This document shows positions 24,380-34,001 of a stretch of 64,000 nt of DNA, piece after piece. The notes beneath the pieces are model-generated. The model made no database searches. It was given only the letters and a program-made list of their open reading frames with translations, and was not told the DNA's origin. Numbering within the stretch: position 1 is the first letter of the stretch; every line of letters starts with the position of its first letter. Position numbers and translations under genes: made by a program. The stretch comes from RHLJ01 sp965247355. GTDB taxonomy: Bacteria; Bacteroidota; Rhodothermia; Balneolales; Balneolaceae. The DNA lies in assembly GCA_965247355.1 (NCBI GenBank), contig OZ252011.1:930001-994000 (forward strand), written 5' to 3'.

Positions 24380-27300
24380 TTAATCATTCCGCCCTGGTAA
24401 GGACATCATATCCGGTCCTGAACTTTCCCAGATAAACGTTCCCGCAGTTACCTGCTGTGGATATACCTGATCAAGCGTACCGGCATCATACAATCTGCCA
24501 TTCTTCATTACATGAGAAACGGTATTTGTATTTCTTAAGTCATCTAAAGGATTTTCATCCAGAATTACCAAGTCGGCAAGTTTTCCGGCTTCAATGGATC
24601 CAAGATCCCCATCTAATCCAATAGCCTCGGCTCCAATTATAGTAGCTACCCTGATTGCATCGAGATTATCCATACCGCCTGAAGCAACTGACCAAAGTTC
24701 CCAATGGTAACCTAACCCTTCTAACTGACCATGACTTCCTACTCCAGCCAGAGCACCTGCTTCAACCAATTTGGTCATAGTTTCGCCATGCTTCTGGAAC
24801 ACATGTTCATCGTCACGAAACCAGCCCGGACGACGACGTGTGTTACTGGCAAGTACAGAGTATGGGGTATACTTACTTAGCTTTTCATCCTTATAAGGGT
24901 TTTCACGTGAGTAGAAATAATTCTCTGCCCATGGCCCTCCATATGAAACAAGCAAGGTTGGCGTTACTGCCATTTTAGCTTCTGCAATAGTTTGAACCAC
25001 ATCATTATAAATTGGGTAAATTGGAAGAGAATGCTCATGCCCAGGATACCCATCGATGAGCTGAGTCATGTTCAACTTCCAGTCCAGAGCGCCTTCAGTA
25101 GTTGGCATAATCTTTTGCTCTTTAGCAGCCATTAAAATCCATTGACGTTGTTCTCTGTTTCCGGCAAGGTACATTTTAATGGTTTTAGTGTCATAGTACT
25201 TGCTATACTGCTTCATCACTTCCTTTGCATGATCAAGACTCTGGATATTATACGCCCAGAAACCTAATCCGGGACCAGTCGAATATACTCTTGGCCCAGG
25301 CATGATACCTGCATCAACCATATCAGAATAGGTTAATACATCGGTTGATGCTGTTTGAGGATCGCGGGTAGTAGTCACTCCATAAGCCAGATTTGCAGCA
25401 TAGTTGTAGATTTGCTGCTTGTGAATACCCCAGTTTGGCCACATATGGGCATGAGTATCTACAAATCCGGGAGTAATAGTTTTACCGGACATATCCATTA
25501 TTTCAGCACCAGAAGGAGCAGTCAGGTTTGTTCCTACTTCAATAATCCGGTTATTCTCGATGAGGATATCTCCATTTTCGATTACTTGATTGCCGTTGGC
25601 AGTAATGATTCTGGCGTTGGTAAGTAAGATCGTACCCTCCGGAATGTCTCTTTCGAACATCACATCGATAGAAAGTTCAACCGGCATATACTTATCATTC
25701 TTCTTTTCCTCTTTTTCAGGAGCTTCTTCTTCGTCTGTAGACTCTTCATCTGAATCTTCGTCACTGTCTTCAAGAGAATCTTCTTCTTTCTTCTTTTCCT
25801 CCTCTTTCTTTTTCTCTTCTTCTAGTTTCTTGGCTTCTTTTACACTGTCCTCAAAAGCTTCAGCAGCATTCAGGTCATAGATAAAGTGCCCATTTCCAAT
25901 TGACCAGTGAACTTTAGAAGCATCCCAGCTCCATGCAGGAAACTGACCACCAATTTCGGTGAGTTTTCTTGAGGGAAATTGAGAGCTTGCAGTATTTGCC
26001 ACAGAAATGGAAGGAGTCGTACCACCTGTAATTGGCACCGTAACCACATAAATGTCATTGTTAATTAGTGCAAGAGCCTGATCCCCTTCAGGTGCCATGT
26101 ACACAACAGATGCATTTGAAGGAGGATTACTTTCTTTAGCAAATTCATCTTCCGGATGAAGAATATCCATCGGGGTAAGATAGTTCGGAGTATGCTTTAT
26201 ATGATTCTCTAAATCTCCGAAAGCAAAAGGTGAATATGTAGTGATTCCAGTCACTTTAACGTGAGTCTTTTCATCTGTTCCATCCCATCGGATTGATGAT
26301 AACGTTCCTGCTCTACTTAGGTAAATTCTGTCATCTCCATTTACAAAATGTGGATTTGATCTTCCCTCCGATCGGGCTATAAAATTGGTACTACCTCCAT
26401 CTGCATTTATCCATACAATATCTGAACCAGCACTTGGAGAACCCGGGCCAAAAGAATCTTTATAACTCTGCTCGGAGTCTTTATAAGCAACAATACGATT
26501 ACCGCTGGTATTGAATACAGGTAATGTATAAATCCCACGTTCATTGGTAAGCTTGTTTGGTCGAATACGGCGGGCATTAGGCTCTAAAGAATAGATAGCT
26601 CCACCCTCTTCTTCATCCCAGGTTACGTATGCCAATGTTCTTCCATCCGGAGACCATGTTGGCATCGCTTCGGTTCTTCCGGTATTGGTTAATCTCTTCG
26701 GTTCACCATCAGGGAGTTCCTGAACGTATAAATCATTCAAAACAGTAAAAGCCAGCCAGTTTCCATCCGGAGAAGGAACTGCATCACGTATTTGAGTAGC
26801 TATTACTTCTTTTTCATCACTTATAGGGTATTTGAATAGTACCTCAGGTCCAACTTCCAGCTCTGTTTTAACAGTGAATGGAATCTCTGTTGCATCACCG
26901 CCATCAAGAGGAATTCGGTTTAATTTACCACCATAAAAAGCGATTAAATGTTGATTATCTGCCGTGAATGACATTCCCGGTAGTACACCCAGGGTTGCCT
27001 GAGATTCCATATCGTCTCTTTGAACCGGATACGCTAACCATCGCTCATCTCCGGTTTCTAAATCATGAAGTACTAATCCTGTTTTGTCTTCATATCTGGA
27101 GCCATATACCAACCATTTTCCATCACTGGAAGTGACTGGTGTAAATGCAGAACCATATCTTGAGACTATGGTAGTTCTCTCTCCTGTTTCACGATCATAA
27201 CGCCCTAAACTGTATTGAGGGAATTGAGCATTATAGTTCCATGAGCCATTTCGCTGAGAAAAATAGATGTAACGTCCGTTTGCTCCAACTGCAGGATCGG

Positions 27301-27877
27301 TCGTTTTAAGCCCACTTGGAGTTGAAATCAGAGCAGTACCGCTGCCGCCATCTTTATGATACATCCAAAGTTTAGCTGTTCCTTTTCCCTTAGCGCCAAC
27401 CAGGTAATCTCCATCAGGAGTCCATTCAGCTGCGAAATATCCGTTCGATTTCCCCTTTGTAACCTGTTTTATTTCAGAAGTGTCTTCAAGATTAATGTAA
27501 TAAATATTATCTGCGCCATGGGCATCTGAAATGAAAGCAATGTATTGACCATCAGGACTGTACCGGGGTTTGGAATCAAAAGCCATTCCGTCTGTTAATT
27601 GAACAGCATCTCCCCCAACACTTGGGATTTCATAGATATCTCCCATAAAATCGAAGGCTATTTTTGATCCATCAGGACTTACATCCAGAGACATCCAGGT
27701 ACCTTCACTACTTTCAATTTCAATCAATCTTCCCGGAGCCATCGGGAGATCTTTACTTTTTTCTTCAATTTTAACCGAATCACTTTCGGAGTTAGATTCT
27801 TCCTCTTGTGCATGTATCTGAACAGAACACAGTATTAATAGTAAGAGGAAAGAAACCCCCTGTTTAAGTTTGATCAT
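24380..27877 (-). CDS. Exported PD40 beta-propeller/amidohydrolase fusion protein
   Basis: A 1165-residue protein with a signal peptide (residues 1-23, ending IHAQ). The first two-thirds carry repeated TolB/PD40 propeller blades (SPDGQYIAFIS, TPDGDYLVGA, SPDGRTLAYVT, SPDGNWLAF). A highly charged Lys/Glu/Asp/Ser linker at about residues 675-725 leads to a metal-dependent amidohydrolase domain: HxH in ITPGFVDTHAHMWP, a likely carboxylated Lys in TIKMYLAGNRE, later histidines in GHEHSLP and GVGSHGQ, and the closing ADLVILDENPL. Such fusions are common in Bacteroidota and related phyla and are annotated as secreted amidohydrolases. The substrate is unknown. The position often occupied by Asp reads Ser (GVGSHG). 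Confidence 0.88.
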   Translation of the reverse strand: MIKLKQGVSFLLLLILCSVQIHAQEEESNSESDSVKIEEKSKDLPMAPGRLIEIESSEGTWMSLDVSPDGSKIAFDFMGDIYEIPSVGGDAVQLTDGMAFDSKPRYSPDGQYIAFISDAHGADNIYYINLEDTSEIKQVTKGKSNGYFAAEWTPDGDYLVGAKGKGTAKLWMYHKDGGSGTALISTPSGLKTTDPAVGANGRYIYFSQRNGSWNYNAQFPQYSLGRYDRETGERTTIVSRYGSAFTPVTSSDGKWLVYGSRYEDKTGLVLHDLETGDERWLAYPVQRDDMESQATLGVLPGMSFTADNQHLIAFYGGKLNRIPLDGGDATEIPFTVKTELEVGPEVLFKYPISDEKEVIATQIRDAVPSPDGNWLAFTVLNDLYVQELPDGEPKRLTNTGRTEAMPTWSPDGRTLAYVTWDEEEGGAIYSLEPNARRIRPNKLTNERGIYTLPVFNTSGNRIVAYKDSEQSYKDSFGPGSPSAGSDIVWINADGGSTNFIARSEGRSNPHFVNGDDRIYLSRAGTLSSIRWDGTDEKTHVKVTGITTYSPFAFGDLENHIKHTPNYLTPMDILHPEDEFAKESNPPSNASVVYMAPEGDQALALINNDIYVVTVPITGGTTPSISVANTASSQFPSRKLTEIGGQFPAWSWDASKVHWSIGNGHFIYDLNAAEAFEDSVKEAKKLEEEKKKEEEKKKEEDSLEDSDEDSDEESTDEEEAPEKEEKKNDKYMPVELSIDVMFERDIPEGTILLTNARIITANGNQVIENGDILIENNRIIEVGTNLTAPSGAEIMDMSGKTITPGFVDTHAHMWPNWGIHKQQIYNYAANLAYGVTTTRDPQTASTDVLTYSDMVDAGIMPGPRVYSTGPGLGFWAYNIQSLDHAKEVMKQYSKYYDTKTIKMYLAGNREQRQWILMAAKEQKIMPTTEGALDWKLNMTQLIDGYPGHEHSLPIYPIYNDVVQTIAEAKMAVTPTLLVSYGGPWAENYFYSRENPYKDEKLSKYTPYSVLASNTRRRPGWFRDDEHVFQKHGETMTKLVEAGALAGVGSHGQLEGLGYHWELWSVASGGMDNLDAIRVATIIGAEAIGLDGDLGSIEAGKLADLVILDENPLDDLRNTNTVSHVMKNGRLYDAGTLDQVYPQQVTAGTFIWESSGPDMMSLPGRND

Positions 27878-27983
27878 TGTTTACCTCGCAATAGTTAATT
27901 TTAGTAATCAGATAAGAATGTACATAAATAAGTTCTGCAAGAGAAAAGCAGTCTTTGCGGATTACTTTTTTTAACTCCTGAAA

Positions 27984-30371
27984 TCAGAAAAGCACCGTGA
28001 GCCCCAGAGAGTTACCGTAGTTCCCGACAAGTCTTCTACTGAATTCCACATACATAAAGCCAAAAATTTTAAATGCTGCGATTCCAAGCTCTGCCTGAGT
28101 TTCTGCATTTGAATAAGGCAATAATGGCTCTAAAGATGGAGTTTGGTCTATCACTCCCACGGTGAAAAAAGTTGCTAAATGAATACCACTTTTCTGTATG
28201 AACCGTATAGGTGCTTTCCTAGTAATCGAGCTTCCAAACTTATATTTCACCTTCAACACCGAGGAACGGTAGCCAATTGGTTCTTTAAAGCTAACAGTAT
28301 TGAAAGGTCTTACGCGAACGTAATCATCTACAACAAAGCCGTTATAGCCAAATAAGCGCTGATTTGGAGTTCCCTGATCAGTTGCAGCAATAATGAGTTC
28401 ACTTTGTATGAAATGAGAGCTAAAAACCGGGACATTCGTGGTAATTCCTATACGATACCGGTTATAATCGAAATCACTTCCCCATGATGAGACTCCCTTT
28501 TCAAGTTTTGCATCAAACAGCCAACCGAAATCACGAATATTATAATCCCTCAGGAATTGAGTTCTGATATACTTACGGGTATCGTGATGAAGATGAACTG
28601 AAATGCCTTTTAAATCCCCGTTTTGAGCTGGAAAGTTGATATCATTATTCGGATAAAGCTCAGTATCAACCTCGCCAAATAAAGAGAAATCGGTATTACT
28701 GGCCATTATTGAATGCGTTTCATCCAGATAAAGGACCCTGAAGAAAGACTCGATATCAAAACGGTAACGTAAACCAGTCTGAACCCCTTCTCTTTGGAAA
28801 TAATTATTTAAAACAGTACCAAAAAGAACTGAACTGGCAGTTTGCCGGAAATCATAAAAGTCCAGTGGTGTTCGATTATATTCATAATCCTGATACTGCA
28901 GACTTGTTTGTTTTTGGATTGTAATGTCTGGTGCAAAAGCAGTTCTAGGAATATAATGATGTGCTTGTATTTTATAATTAAACTCCTCGCTTGAAAACCC
29001 ATAACCACCGATCAATCGATAATCGTATTCTGAATGAACTGGAGTTCTTAATCCTAATCCTAAATAATGCCCTTCCACCCTATTGAAATGATAGATATCA
29101 CTTAAATTTGTTATATAGAATCTCTCTAATTGATACGGTAGTCGAAAGAAATTACTCATCATTGACATACCTAAACGTAGTGTTCTATTCTTCTCTGTAT
29201 ATGATTGAGCTTCAGTAAGATAAGCCGTATTACTATTTTCATTTTTAACTGATAAAGAATCCCAATATACCTTTCTTTTCCGATGTGCTCCCGGAAGAAT
29301 TACAGAGGTATTCAGGTCAAGATCATCTGCTTTTAAATTGCTTGGGTTGATGCTATGATTTGCCCAAGTCCATTCATCGTTATAAATAATGGGGTTAGAA
29401 GAGCCGAAGAAACTCAATTTGGCTGATAACCGGGTTTCATCAGGAAGCCAGAATTTGTCGATTTGTTTATAGCTTTGGACATATCGCAGGTCTGAGATAT
29501 TAAATAACCCATTACTGGTAGAAGCATACTCATTCAGTTTAACGTCTATCCCCAGAATAGTTGAAGAAAGTTCATCATACCAAATAGAGCCTATAAAAAG
29601 TGGGCGGTTATTCAATTTCGGTTCCAGATCAATACGGACCGTACCCTCAGGCCATTCTTCACCAGCAGGATTATCAGTTAATTCATAAAAACGTCCTGCT
29701 CGCTTTGAGATAGGTCCTACCACCGTTATATCCTCTGAAAGAATACTTAATGGGACTAGATCCTGATTCAGGTTCAGAGGAGGCCCTCCGGTAGAAAAGA
29801 AATCATACTCGCTAAAGAAGTTTTTACTGGCTCTGTTTGCGATAATCTCTTCTGTAAATCTTTCAGGTCGAATGATATGCCTCACTCTGGTAACACGCTC
29901 CGAAAAAGCAGTTGGTGAAAATTGATTAGAGGAGTCTTTTCGGGAATATTCAGAACCCAGAATTGCAAGTTTATAAATTTCAGCCTCATAGGAATTTAAT
30001 CCAGCATTTAAGCGCTCTCTTCGCACCGCCAATTCCTGCACTTTTCTGGTAACACGATCAGCGCTTACCACTATTTCATCCATCAGTAGCATATCGGGGC
30101 GCAAGTAAACATCCATTTCTGTAATTTGATTCTCTTTTATCGAAACAGTAATCACTGTATCCAGAAAAGACAGGCTGCTGAACTTAATATCAAATGTCCC
30201 AGGGGCCAGTTGAAGCGAGTAAAAACCATCATCATTCGTATAAGTACCGGTTAAGGTCCCTTCCTTTATGATATTAGCATAAGGTATGGTTTCATCGGTT
30301 CCCGCTTCAAAAATAATACCTCTGAGTTCTCCCTTTTGAGCGTATACCGTATCCTGAAAAAAACAGATCAT
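27984..30371 (-). CDS. DUF5686/carboxypeptidase-regulatory-like outer-membrane protein
   Basis: A protein of at least 795 residues. A carboxypeptidase-regulatory-like domain (RGIIFEAGTDETIPYANIIK ... DGFYSLQLAPG) is followed by a DUF5686 region and a long C-terminal beta-barrel ending GNYGNSLGLTVLF. These proteins resemble TonB-dependent receptor relatives without a plug. The ATG at 30371 leaves only MICFFQDTVYAQ as a leader, too short for a signal peptide. The open frame upstream encodes FYRVQILFAVII in perfect continuation, so the true protein probably starts 20-30 codons earlier at a non-standard codon; no ATG, GTG or TTG is available there. Confidence 0.82.
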   Translation of the reverse strand: MICFFQDTVYAQKGELRGIIFEAGTDETIPYANIIKEGTLTGTYTNDDGFYSLQLAPGTFDIKFSSLSFLDTVITVSIKENQITEMDVYLRPDMLLMDEIVVSADRVTRKVQELAVRRERLNAGLNSYEAEIYKLAILGSEYSRKDSSNQFSPTAFSERVTRVRHIIRPERFTEEIIANRASKNFFSEYDFFSTGGPPLNLNQDLVPLSILSEDITVVGPISKRAGRFYELTDNPAGEEWPEGTVRIDLEPKLNNRPLFIGSIWYDELSSTILGIDVKLNEYASTSNGLFNISDLRYVQSYKQIDKFWLPDETRLSAKLSFFGSSNPIIYNDEWTWANHSINPSNLKADDLDLNTSVILPGAHRKRKVYWDSLSVKNENSNTAYLTEAQSYTEKNRTLRLGMSMMSNFFRLPYQLERFYITNLSDIYHFNRVEGHYLGLGLRTPVHSEYDYRLIGGYGFSSEEFNYKIQAHHYIPRTAFAPDITIQKQTSLQYQDYEYNRTPLDFYDFRQTASSVLFGTVLNNYFQREGVQTGLRYRFDIESFFRVLYLDETHSIMASNTDFSLFGEVDTELYPNNDINFPAQNGDLKGISVHLHHDTRKYIRTQFLRDYNIRDFGWLFDAKLEKGVSSWGSDFDYNRYRIGITTNVPVFSSHFIQSELIIAATDQGTPNQRLFGYNGFVVDDYVRVRPFNTVSFKEPIGYRSSVLKVKYKFGSSITRKAPIRFIQKSGIHLATFFTVGVIDQTPSLEPLLPYSNAETQAELGIAAFKIFGFMYVEFSRRLVGNYGNSLGLTVLF

Positions 30372-30490
30372 GATTATGACTGCAAATAGTATCTGAACCC
30401 GGTAAAACGATTCCCTGAGGAAACTGATTATCTCCTGAAAAATAGTCTCTTTATTTTAATTAGTTATTCTACTGAGTATTAATTGGACGA

Positions 30491-31507
30491 TCAAATCACT
30501 CCGGGCTCAAGTAAGCGAATGGTTTTGTTCTCAGCATCAATTTCAGCTTCAACACCCACCGGAAGCGTAATATTCTTGTCCTCATGGCTTATCATTGCGC
30601 CATAGAACGCAGGAATATCTAACAAACCAATATGATGGGCAAGTACTTCTTTCATAGAAAGACTATTCTCTCCTGCATCACAGTCTGTACATTTCCCAAA
30701 TACAAAGCCATTAATTTGATCCAAAATACCAGATAATTTTAATTGGGTAAGCATTCTGTCTATTCTGTAGATACTCTCCCCTACATCCTCTAAAAAAAGT
30801 ATTGAATCCTGGAAATCGGGCAGATATACTGAACCGATCATAGCTGTGAGTACGGTTAGGTTTCCTCCTAACAACCTCCCTTTTACTTTTCCAGTCCGTA
30901 CCGGATATGAATCTATTTGATCCTCAGGAAGCAAATATTCAGCTTTCCTGCCTTTAGTTAGTACCCCATTGAATGAGTCTAATGTAAATTCATTCCAGTC
31001 AGATTTACCTACTGGTCCATGAAAAGTGACTAACCCCGTCTTATATTGAATCGCTAAATGAAGGGACGTAATATCGCTAAATCCGATTAGTGGCTTTGGA
31101 TTCGATTGGATCACATCATAATCCAGTAAAGGTAAAATTCGGTTACACCCCCACCCGCCACGAATACCAAGGATAGCATCCACGTCATCATCCTTAAACA
31201 TAGCCATCAAATCACTTGCCCTGTCTTCATCTTTCCCGGCGAGATATCCATATTTATCCCGAACATGCTCTCCAAGTTTTAAAGAATAACCGAGTTCTTT
31301 AAGGTTGGTAAGCATTTGATCAAAATCTGAAGAATTGTAAATAGGACTTGCGGGAGCCACTAACCCAAGAGTTGCACCTTCTTTTATTCTATGAGGCTTA
31401 ATCAGGTCTTTTCTATCTTCTCCTGACCTAGTATATGTTTCTTTAAATAAGCCTGATATAGCTCCAAGACCAGCAATTTGAACGAAATTTTTACGTGAAA
31501 TTCCCAT
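30491..31507 (-). CDS. LD-carboxypeptidase (peptidase S66 family)
   Basis: A 338-residue serine peptidase of family S66 that trims tetrapeptide stems of recycled peptidoglycan. The nucleophile Ser lies in PLIGFSDIT, the Glu in LFLEDVGESIYRIDRML and the His in MISHEDKNITLPVG. The GIRGGWGCNRIL block is also diagnostic. The N-terminus MGISRKNFVQIAGLGAISG resembles a twin-arginine-style signal, although it reads SRK rather than RR, so export is likely but uncertain. It is the last gene downstream of nadD (5 bp gap). Confidence 0.9.
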   Translation of the reverse strand: MGISRKNFVQIAGLGAISGLFKETYTRSGEDRKDLIKPHRIKEGATLGLVAPASPIYNSSDFDQMLTNLKELGYSLKLGEHVRDKYGYLAGKDEDRASDLMAMFKDDDVDAILGIRGGWGCNRILPLLDYDVIQSNPKPLIGFSDITSLHLAIQYKTGLVTFHGPVGKSDWNEFTLDSFNGVLTKGRKAEYLLPEDQIDSYPVRTGKVKGRLLGGNLTVLTAMIGSVYLPDFQDSILFLEDVGESIYRIDRMLTQLKLSGILDQINGFVFGKCTDCDAGENSLSMKEVLAHHIGLLDIPAFYGAMISHEDKNITLPVGVEAEIDAENKTIRLLEPGVI

Positions 31508-31512
31508 AGCTC

Positions 31513-32103
31513 TTATTTTTTGGATGTATATAACTCTTCTTGCTTTATTATATCCAATACTGTCACAGGAAGCATCTTTTTTAGCTTGTCATCTTCATGT
31601 ATTAATTCTTTTATTTTTGATGAAGATACTTCAAGAGGCTCATGATTTACAAAAGTAGTCCTGTCCAGTATATAATTCTTGACCTGAGCGTGATCTGCAC
31701 CAGGACGATTAGCTACTAATAACCCAGCTTCTTCGAGTATTTCTTCATGGAATTTCCAGGTATGAAATTTGGCGAGGTTATCTTCCCCTATACAAAAGAA
31801 AAACTCTAAATCAGGGTCATTTACCTGTTTTAGGTATTTAATGGTATTAAAAGAATAAGAAGGTTTTGGTAACTCATTCTCAACAGTAAGAATCGAAATA
31901 TTCTCTTTTTCTTGAAAAGCTTCTCGGAGCATTCGTAACCTGTTTGCATAAGAAGCGTGATTCTCTGCTTTTTTATGAGGAGGATATGGCGTAAGCAATA
32001 CCCATAGTTGGTCTATTTTACCTGATTTAAGAAATGATTCGGCAATGGATAGATGTCCATTATGAACCGGGTCAAAGGTCCCTCCAAATAACCCAATCCT
32101 CAT
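31513..32103 (-). CDS. nadD: Nicotinate-nucleotide adenylyltransferase
   Basis: A 196-residue enzyme that adenylates nicotinate mononucleotide in NAD biosynthesis. The nucleotidyltransferase motif is GLFGGTFDPVHNGHL at the N-terminus, and the C-terminal substrate-loop motif SSSKIKELI replaces the common SSTxIR. Further markers are LLTPYPPHK and FFCIGEDNLAKFHTWKF. Length is normal. It follows bamD by 5 bp and precedes the LD-carboxypeptidase in the same operon. Confidence 0.94.
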   Translation of the reverse strand: MRIGLFGGTFDPVHNGHLSIAESFLKSGKIDQLWVLLTPYPPHKKAENHASYANRLRMLREAFQEKENISILTVENELPKPSYSFNTIKYLKQVNDPDLEFFFCIGEDNLAKFHTWKFHEEILEEAGLLVANRPGADHAQVKNYILDRTTFVNHEPLEVSSSKIKELIHEDDKLKKMLPVTVLDIIKQEELYTSKK

Positions 32104-32108
32104 GGCTA

Positions 32109-32966
32109 TTAATTACTACCTAGTGTGTCTCCCGAAGAAGGAACCTGAACCTGAGCCAGCTTTCTTGTGGCATCGAGATATAAATCTTCAGCCTTCTCTC
32201 TACTCTCACTTTGCGGGAATAGCTGTAAGAACTTTTCATAAGTTGCAATTGCCAAATTATATCGCTCGGCTTGTTTGGAAGGAATACTACGGTCTGCATA
32301 GATAATGTACGTCTCTATTAATTTGACAAGAGCAAGTTCTGCCCAAACTGATTCCGGATACTGATCGATGGTTTGATCGAAATAAATACTTGCAGCCAAA
32401 AAGCTATCTATTCTCAAATAAAATTCAGCCGACTCATAACTTTTACGAGCTAATTTATTTCGTAATTCATCAATCTTGGCCGCCGATTCAAGTACAAATT
32501 CAGAGTTTGGATATTTGTTATTGAATAACTGAAAGAGTTCAATTGCACGGGCTGTAGCACTTTGATCAAGTCGGTATCTTGGGCTTTGTTCGTAGTAGCA
32601 AAGCGCTCTTTTATACTCAACTTCCTGCCTCTTTTCGTTCTGAGGATAATAACTGATAAAGCGTTCGTATTCTGAAGCAGCAAGGATGTACTGTTTATCT
32701 AAATAGTAGCTTTCTGCAAGAAAAAATTGAGCATCCTGAGAGTAACTGGTTCCTCTTCCGAGTCGTGTTACTAAGTCAAATCCATAAGCAGCATCGCCAT
32801 ATTTCTCCTTTTCAAATAGAGCCATAGATTTATCGAATGCTACGTTTACAGGGTCACCCCGACGTACAAGCTCATTATTCTTGCACGCTGTAAGTAAAAG
32901 TATTACCGAACATAAAGCGATGGTAAAAGTTCTCAATGTAGATGTTTTCAATTCTTTAGTGATCAC
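32109..32966 (-). CDS. bamD: Outer membrane assembly lipoprotein BamD
   Basis: About 285 residues; BamD/ComL-like TPR lipoprotein of the complex that inserts beta-barrel proteins into the outer membrane. The lipobox is VILLLTAC, followed by KNNELVRRGDP and TPR repeats (KYGDAAYGFDLVTRL, QYILAASEYERFISYYP, NLAIATYEKFLQLFPQS). The start is unclear: the GTG at 32966 lies inside the last codons of the upstream polyprenyl synthase gene and gives a good signal peptide, and TTG codons slightly downstream (32954) also work. No Shine-Dalgarno sequence separates the options. An extension to 33032 is open but implausible. Confidence 0.85.
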   Translation of the reverse strand: MITKELKTSTLRTFTIALCSVILLLTACKNNELVRRGDPVNVAFDKSMALFEKEKYGDAAYGFDLVTRLGRGTSYSQDAQFFLAESYYLDKQYILAASEYERFISYYPQNEKRQEVEYKRALCYYEQSPRYRLDQSATARAIELFQLFNNKYPNSEFVLESAAKIDELRNKLARKSYESAEFYLRIDSFLAASIYFDQTIDQYPESVWAELALVKLIETYIIYADRSIPSKQAERYNLAIATYEKFLQLFPQSESREKAEDLYLDATRKLAQVQVPSSGDTLGSN

Positions 32967-33951
32967 GATGTTGTAAGAAGATAAGGAGATTTTCAAGTTC
33001 TTGTTTGTATTCTGAGTCAGGGAAATGTGCAAGCAATTCTTTAGCCTTTTCGTATCTTTTATTTAATTCGGATGAGACGTCTTCGAGCACATTTAATGTT
33101 TTCATGATATCCAGAACCCGTTCCAGCGATTCCTCAGTAGGGCTTTCATTAAGCAAAGTATTCTGAATGTGTAATTTCTGTTCTGCATTCGCACGTTCTA
33201 ACGCAAGTATGGTGAGATATGTTTTCTTTCCTTCGAAAATATCTCCACCGGGACGCTTTCCGAACTTCTCTGGATCCGCTATAGCATCCAGCAAGTCATC
33301 CTGAATCTGGAAGGCTATTCCCATTTCCATTCCAAGATCATGCATTTCTTTCCTTTGCAGATAGGACGCATGCGCAGCAATTGCACCCATTTCGAGCGAA
33401 CCGGATAACAAAGCAGCCGTTTTACCTGAAATCATTTCGATGTATTCGCTAAGTTGAACATCCTGGCGATCTACAAATTCCATGTCTAAAGCCTGACCTT
33501 CACAAACTGTAACGGTAGCATCCAGAAATACCTGATACATTGCTGCAAAATCATCTTTTGAATAAGAGTCTTCAGTCCCATAAAAAGCAAGTTGTTGCAT
33601 AGCACCTGCAAACATCACATCCCCGGAAAGTATCGCGATGTTCTCATCCCATTTTTTGAAAACACTTGGTTTACCTCTTCGGGTATCAGCGGAATCCATG
33701 ATATCATCATGAACCAAGGTAAAATTATGAAGAATTTCGATAGCTAAAGCGGCTGGTAATGCATGTTTAGGATTTCCTTCGCATATCCCACAAGAAAGCA
33801 GAGTTAGAATTGGTCGGATTCTTTTTCCTCCCGCATCCAGTGCATACCGGTACGGTTGATAAAGAGTTTTTGGGTTCGAAGGCAAGTCCAGTTCTTTCAA
33901 ACCTGCTTCAACTTGAATAAATAGCTGCTTTTGTAAGTCCGTAGTGTTCAA
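32956..33951 (-). CDS. Polyprenyl diphosphate synthase (FPP/GGPP type)
   Basis: A 331-residue trans-isoprenyl diphosphate synthase that condenses IPP onto an allylic diphosphate. The first Asp-rich motif is HDDIMD (D82, D83, D86) and the second is QIQDDLLD. Other markers are ALDAGGKRIRP and GKRPGGDIFEGKKT. The first motif lacks the two-residue insertion of classical bacterial FPP synthases and has Phe five residues before it, which is more like GGPP synthases; product length cannot be fixed. It lies 50 bp downstream of the IPP isomerase gene, so the two probably form an isoprenoid unit. Confidence 0.9.
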   Translation of the reverse strand: MNTTDLQKQLFIQVEAGLKELDLPSNPKTLYQPYRYALDAGGKRIRPILTLLSCGICEGNPKHALPAALAIEILHNFTLVHDDIMDSADTRRGKPSVFKKWDENIAILSGDVMFAGAMQQLAFYGTEDSYSKDDFAAMYQVFLDATVTVCEGQALDMEFVDRQDVQLSEYIEMISGKTAALLSGSLEMGAIAAHASYLQRKEMHDLGMEMGIAFQIQDDLLDAIADPEKFGKRPGGDIFEGKKTYLTILALERANAEQKLHIQNTLLNESPTEESLERVLDIMKTLNVLEDVSSELNKRYEKAKELLAHFPDSEYKQELENLLIFLQHRDH

Positions 33952-34001
33952 ATCTGTCCGTAGAATTTAAGCACTTAAGATACATAATCCCTGACGCTTT
34001 A

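Noticed and set aside
25590..25880. Serine-rich open frames on the + strand opposite the amidohydrolase linker
   Set aside because: They are the complement of the Glu/Lys/Asp linker of the - strand gene and have no start signal or homology.
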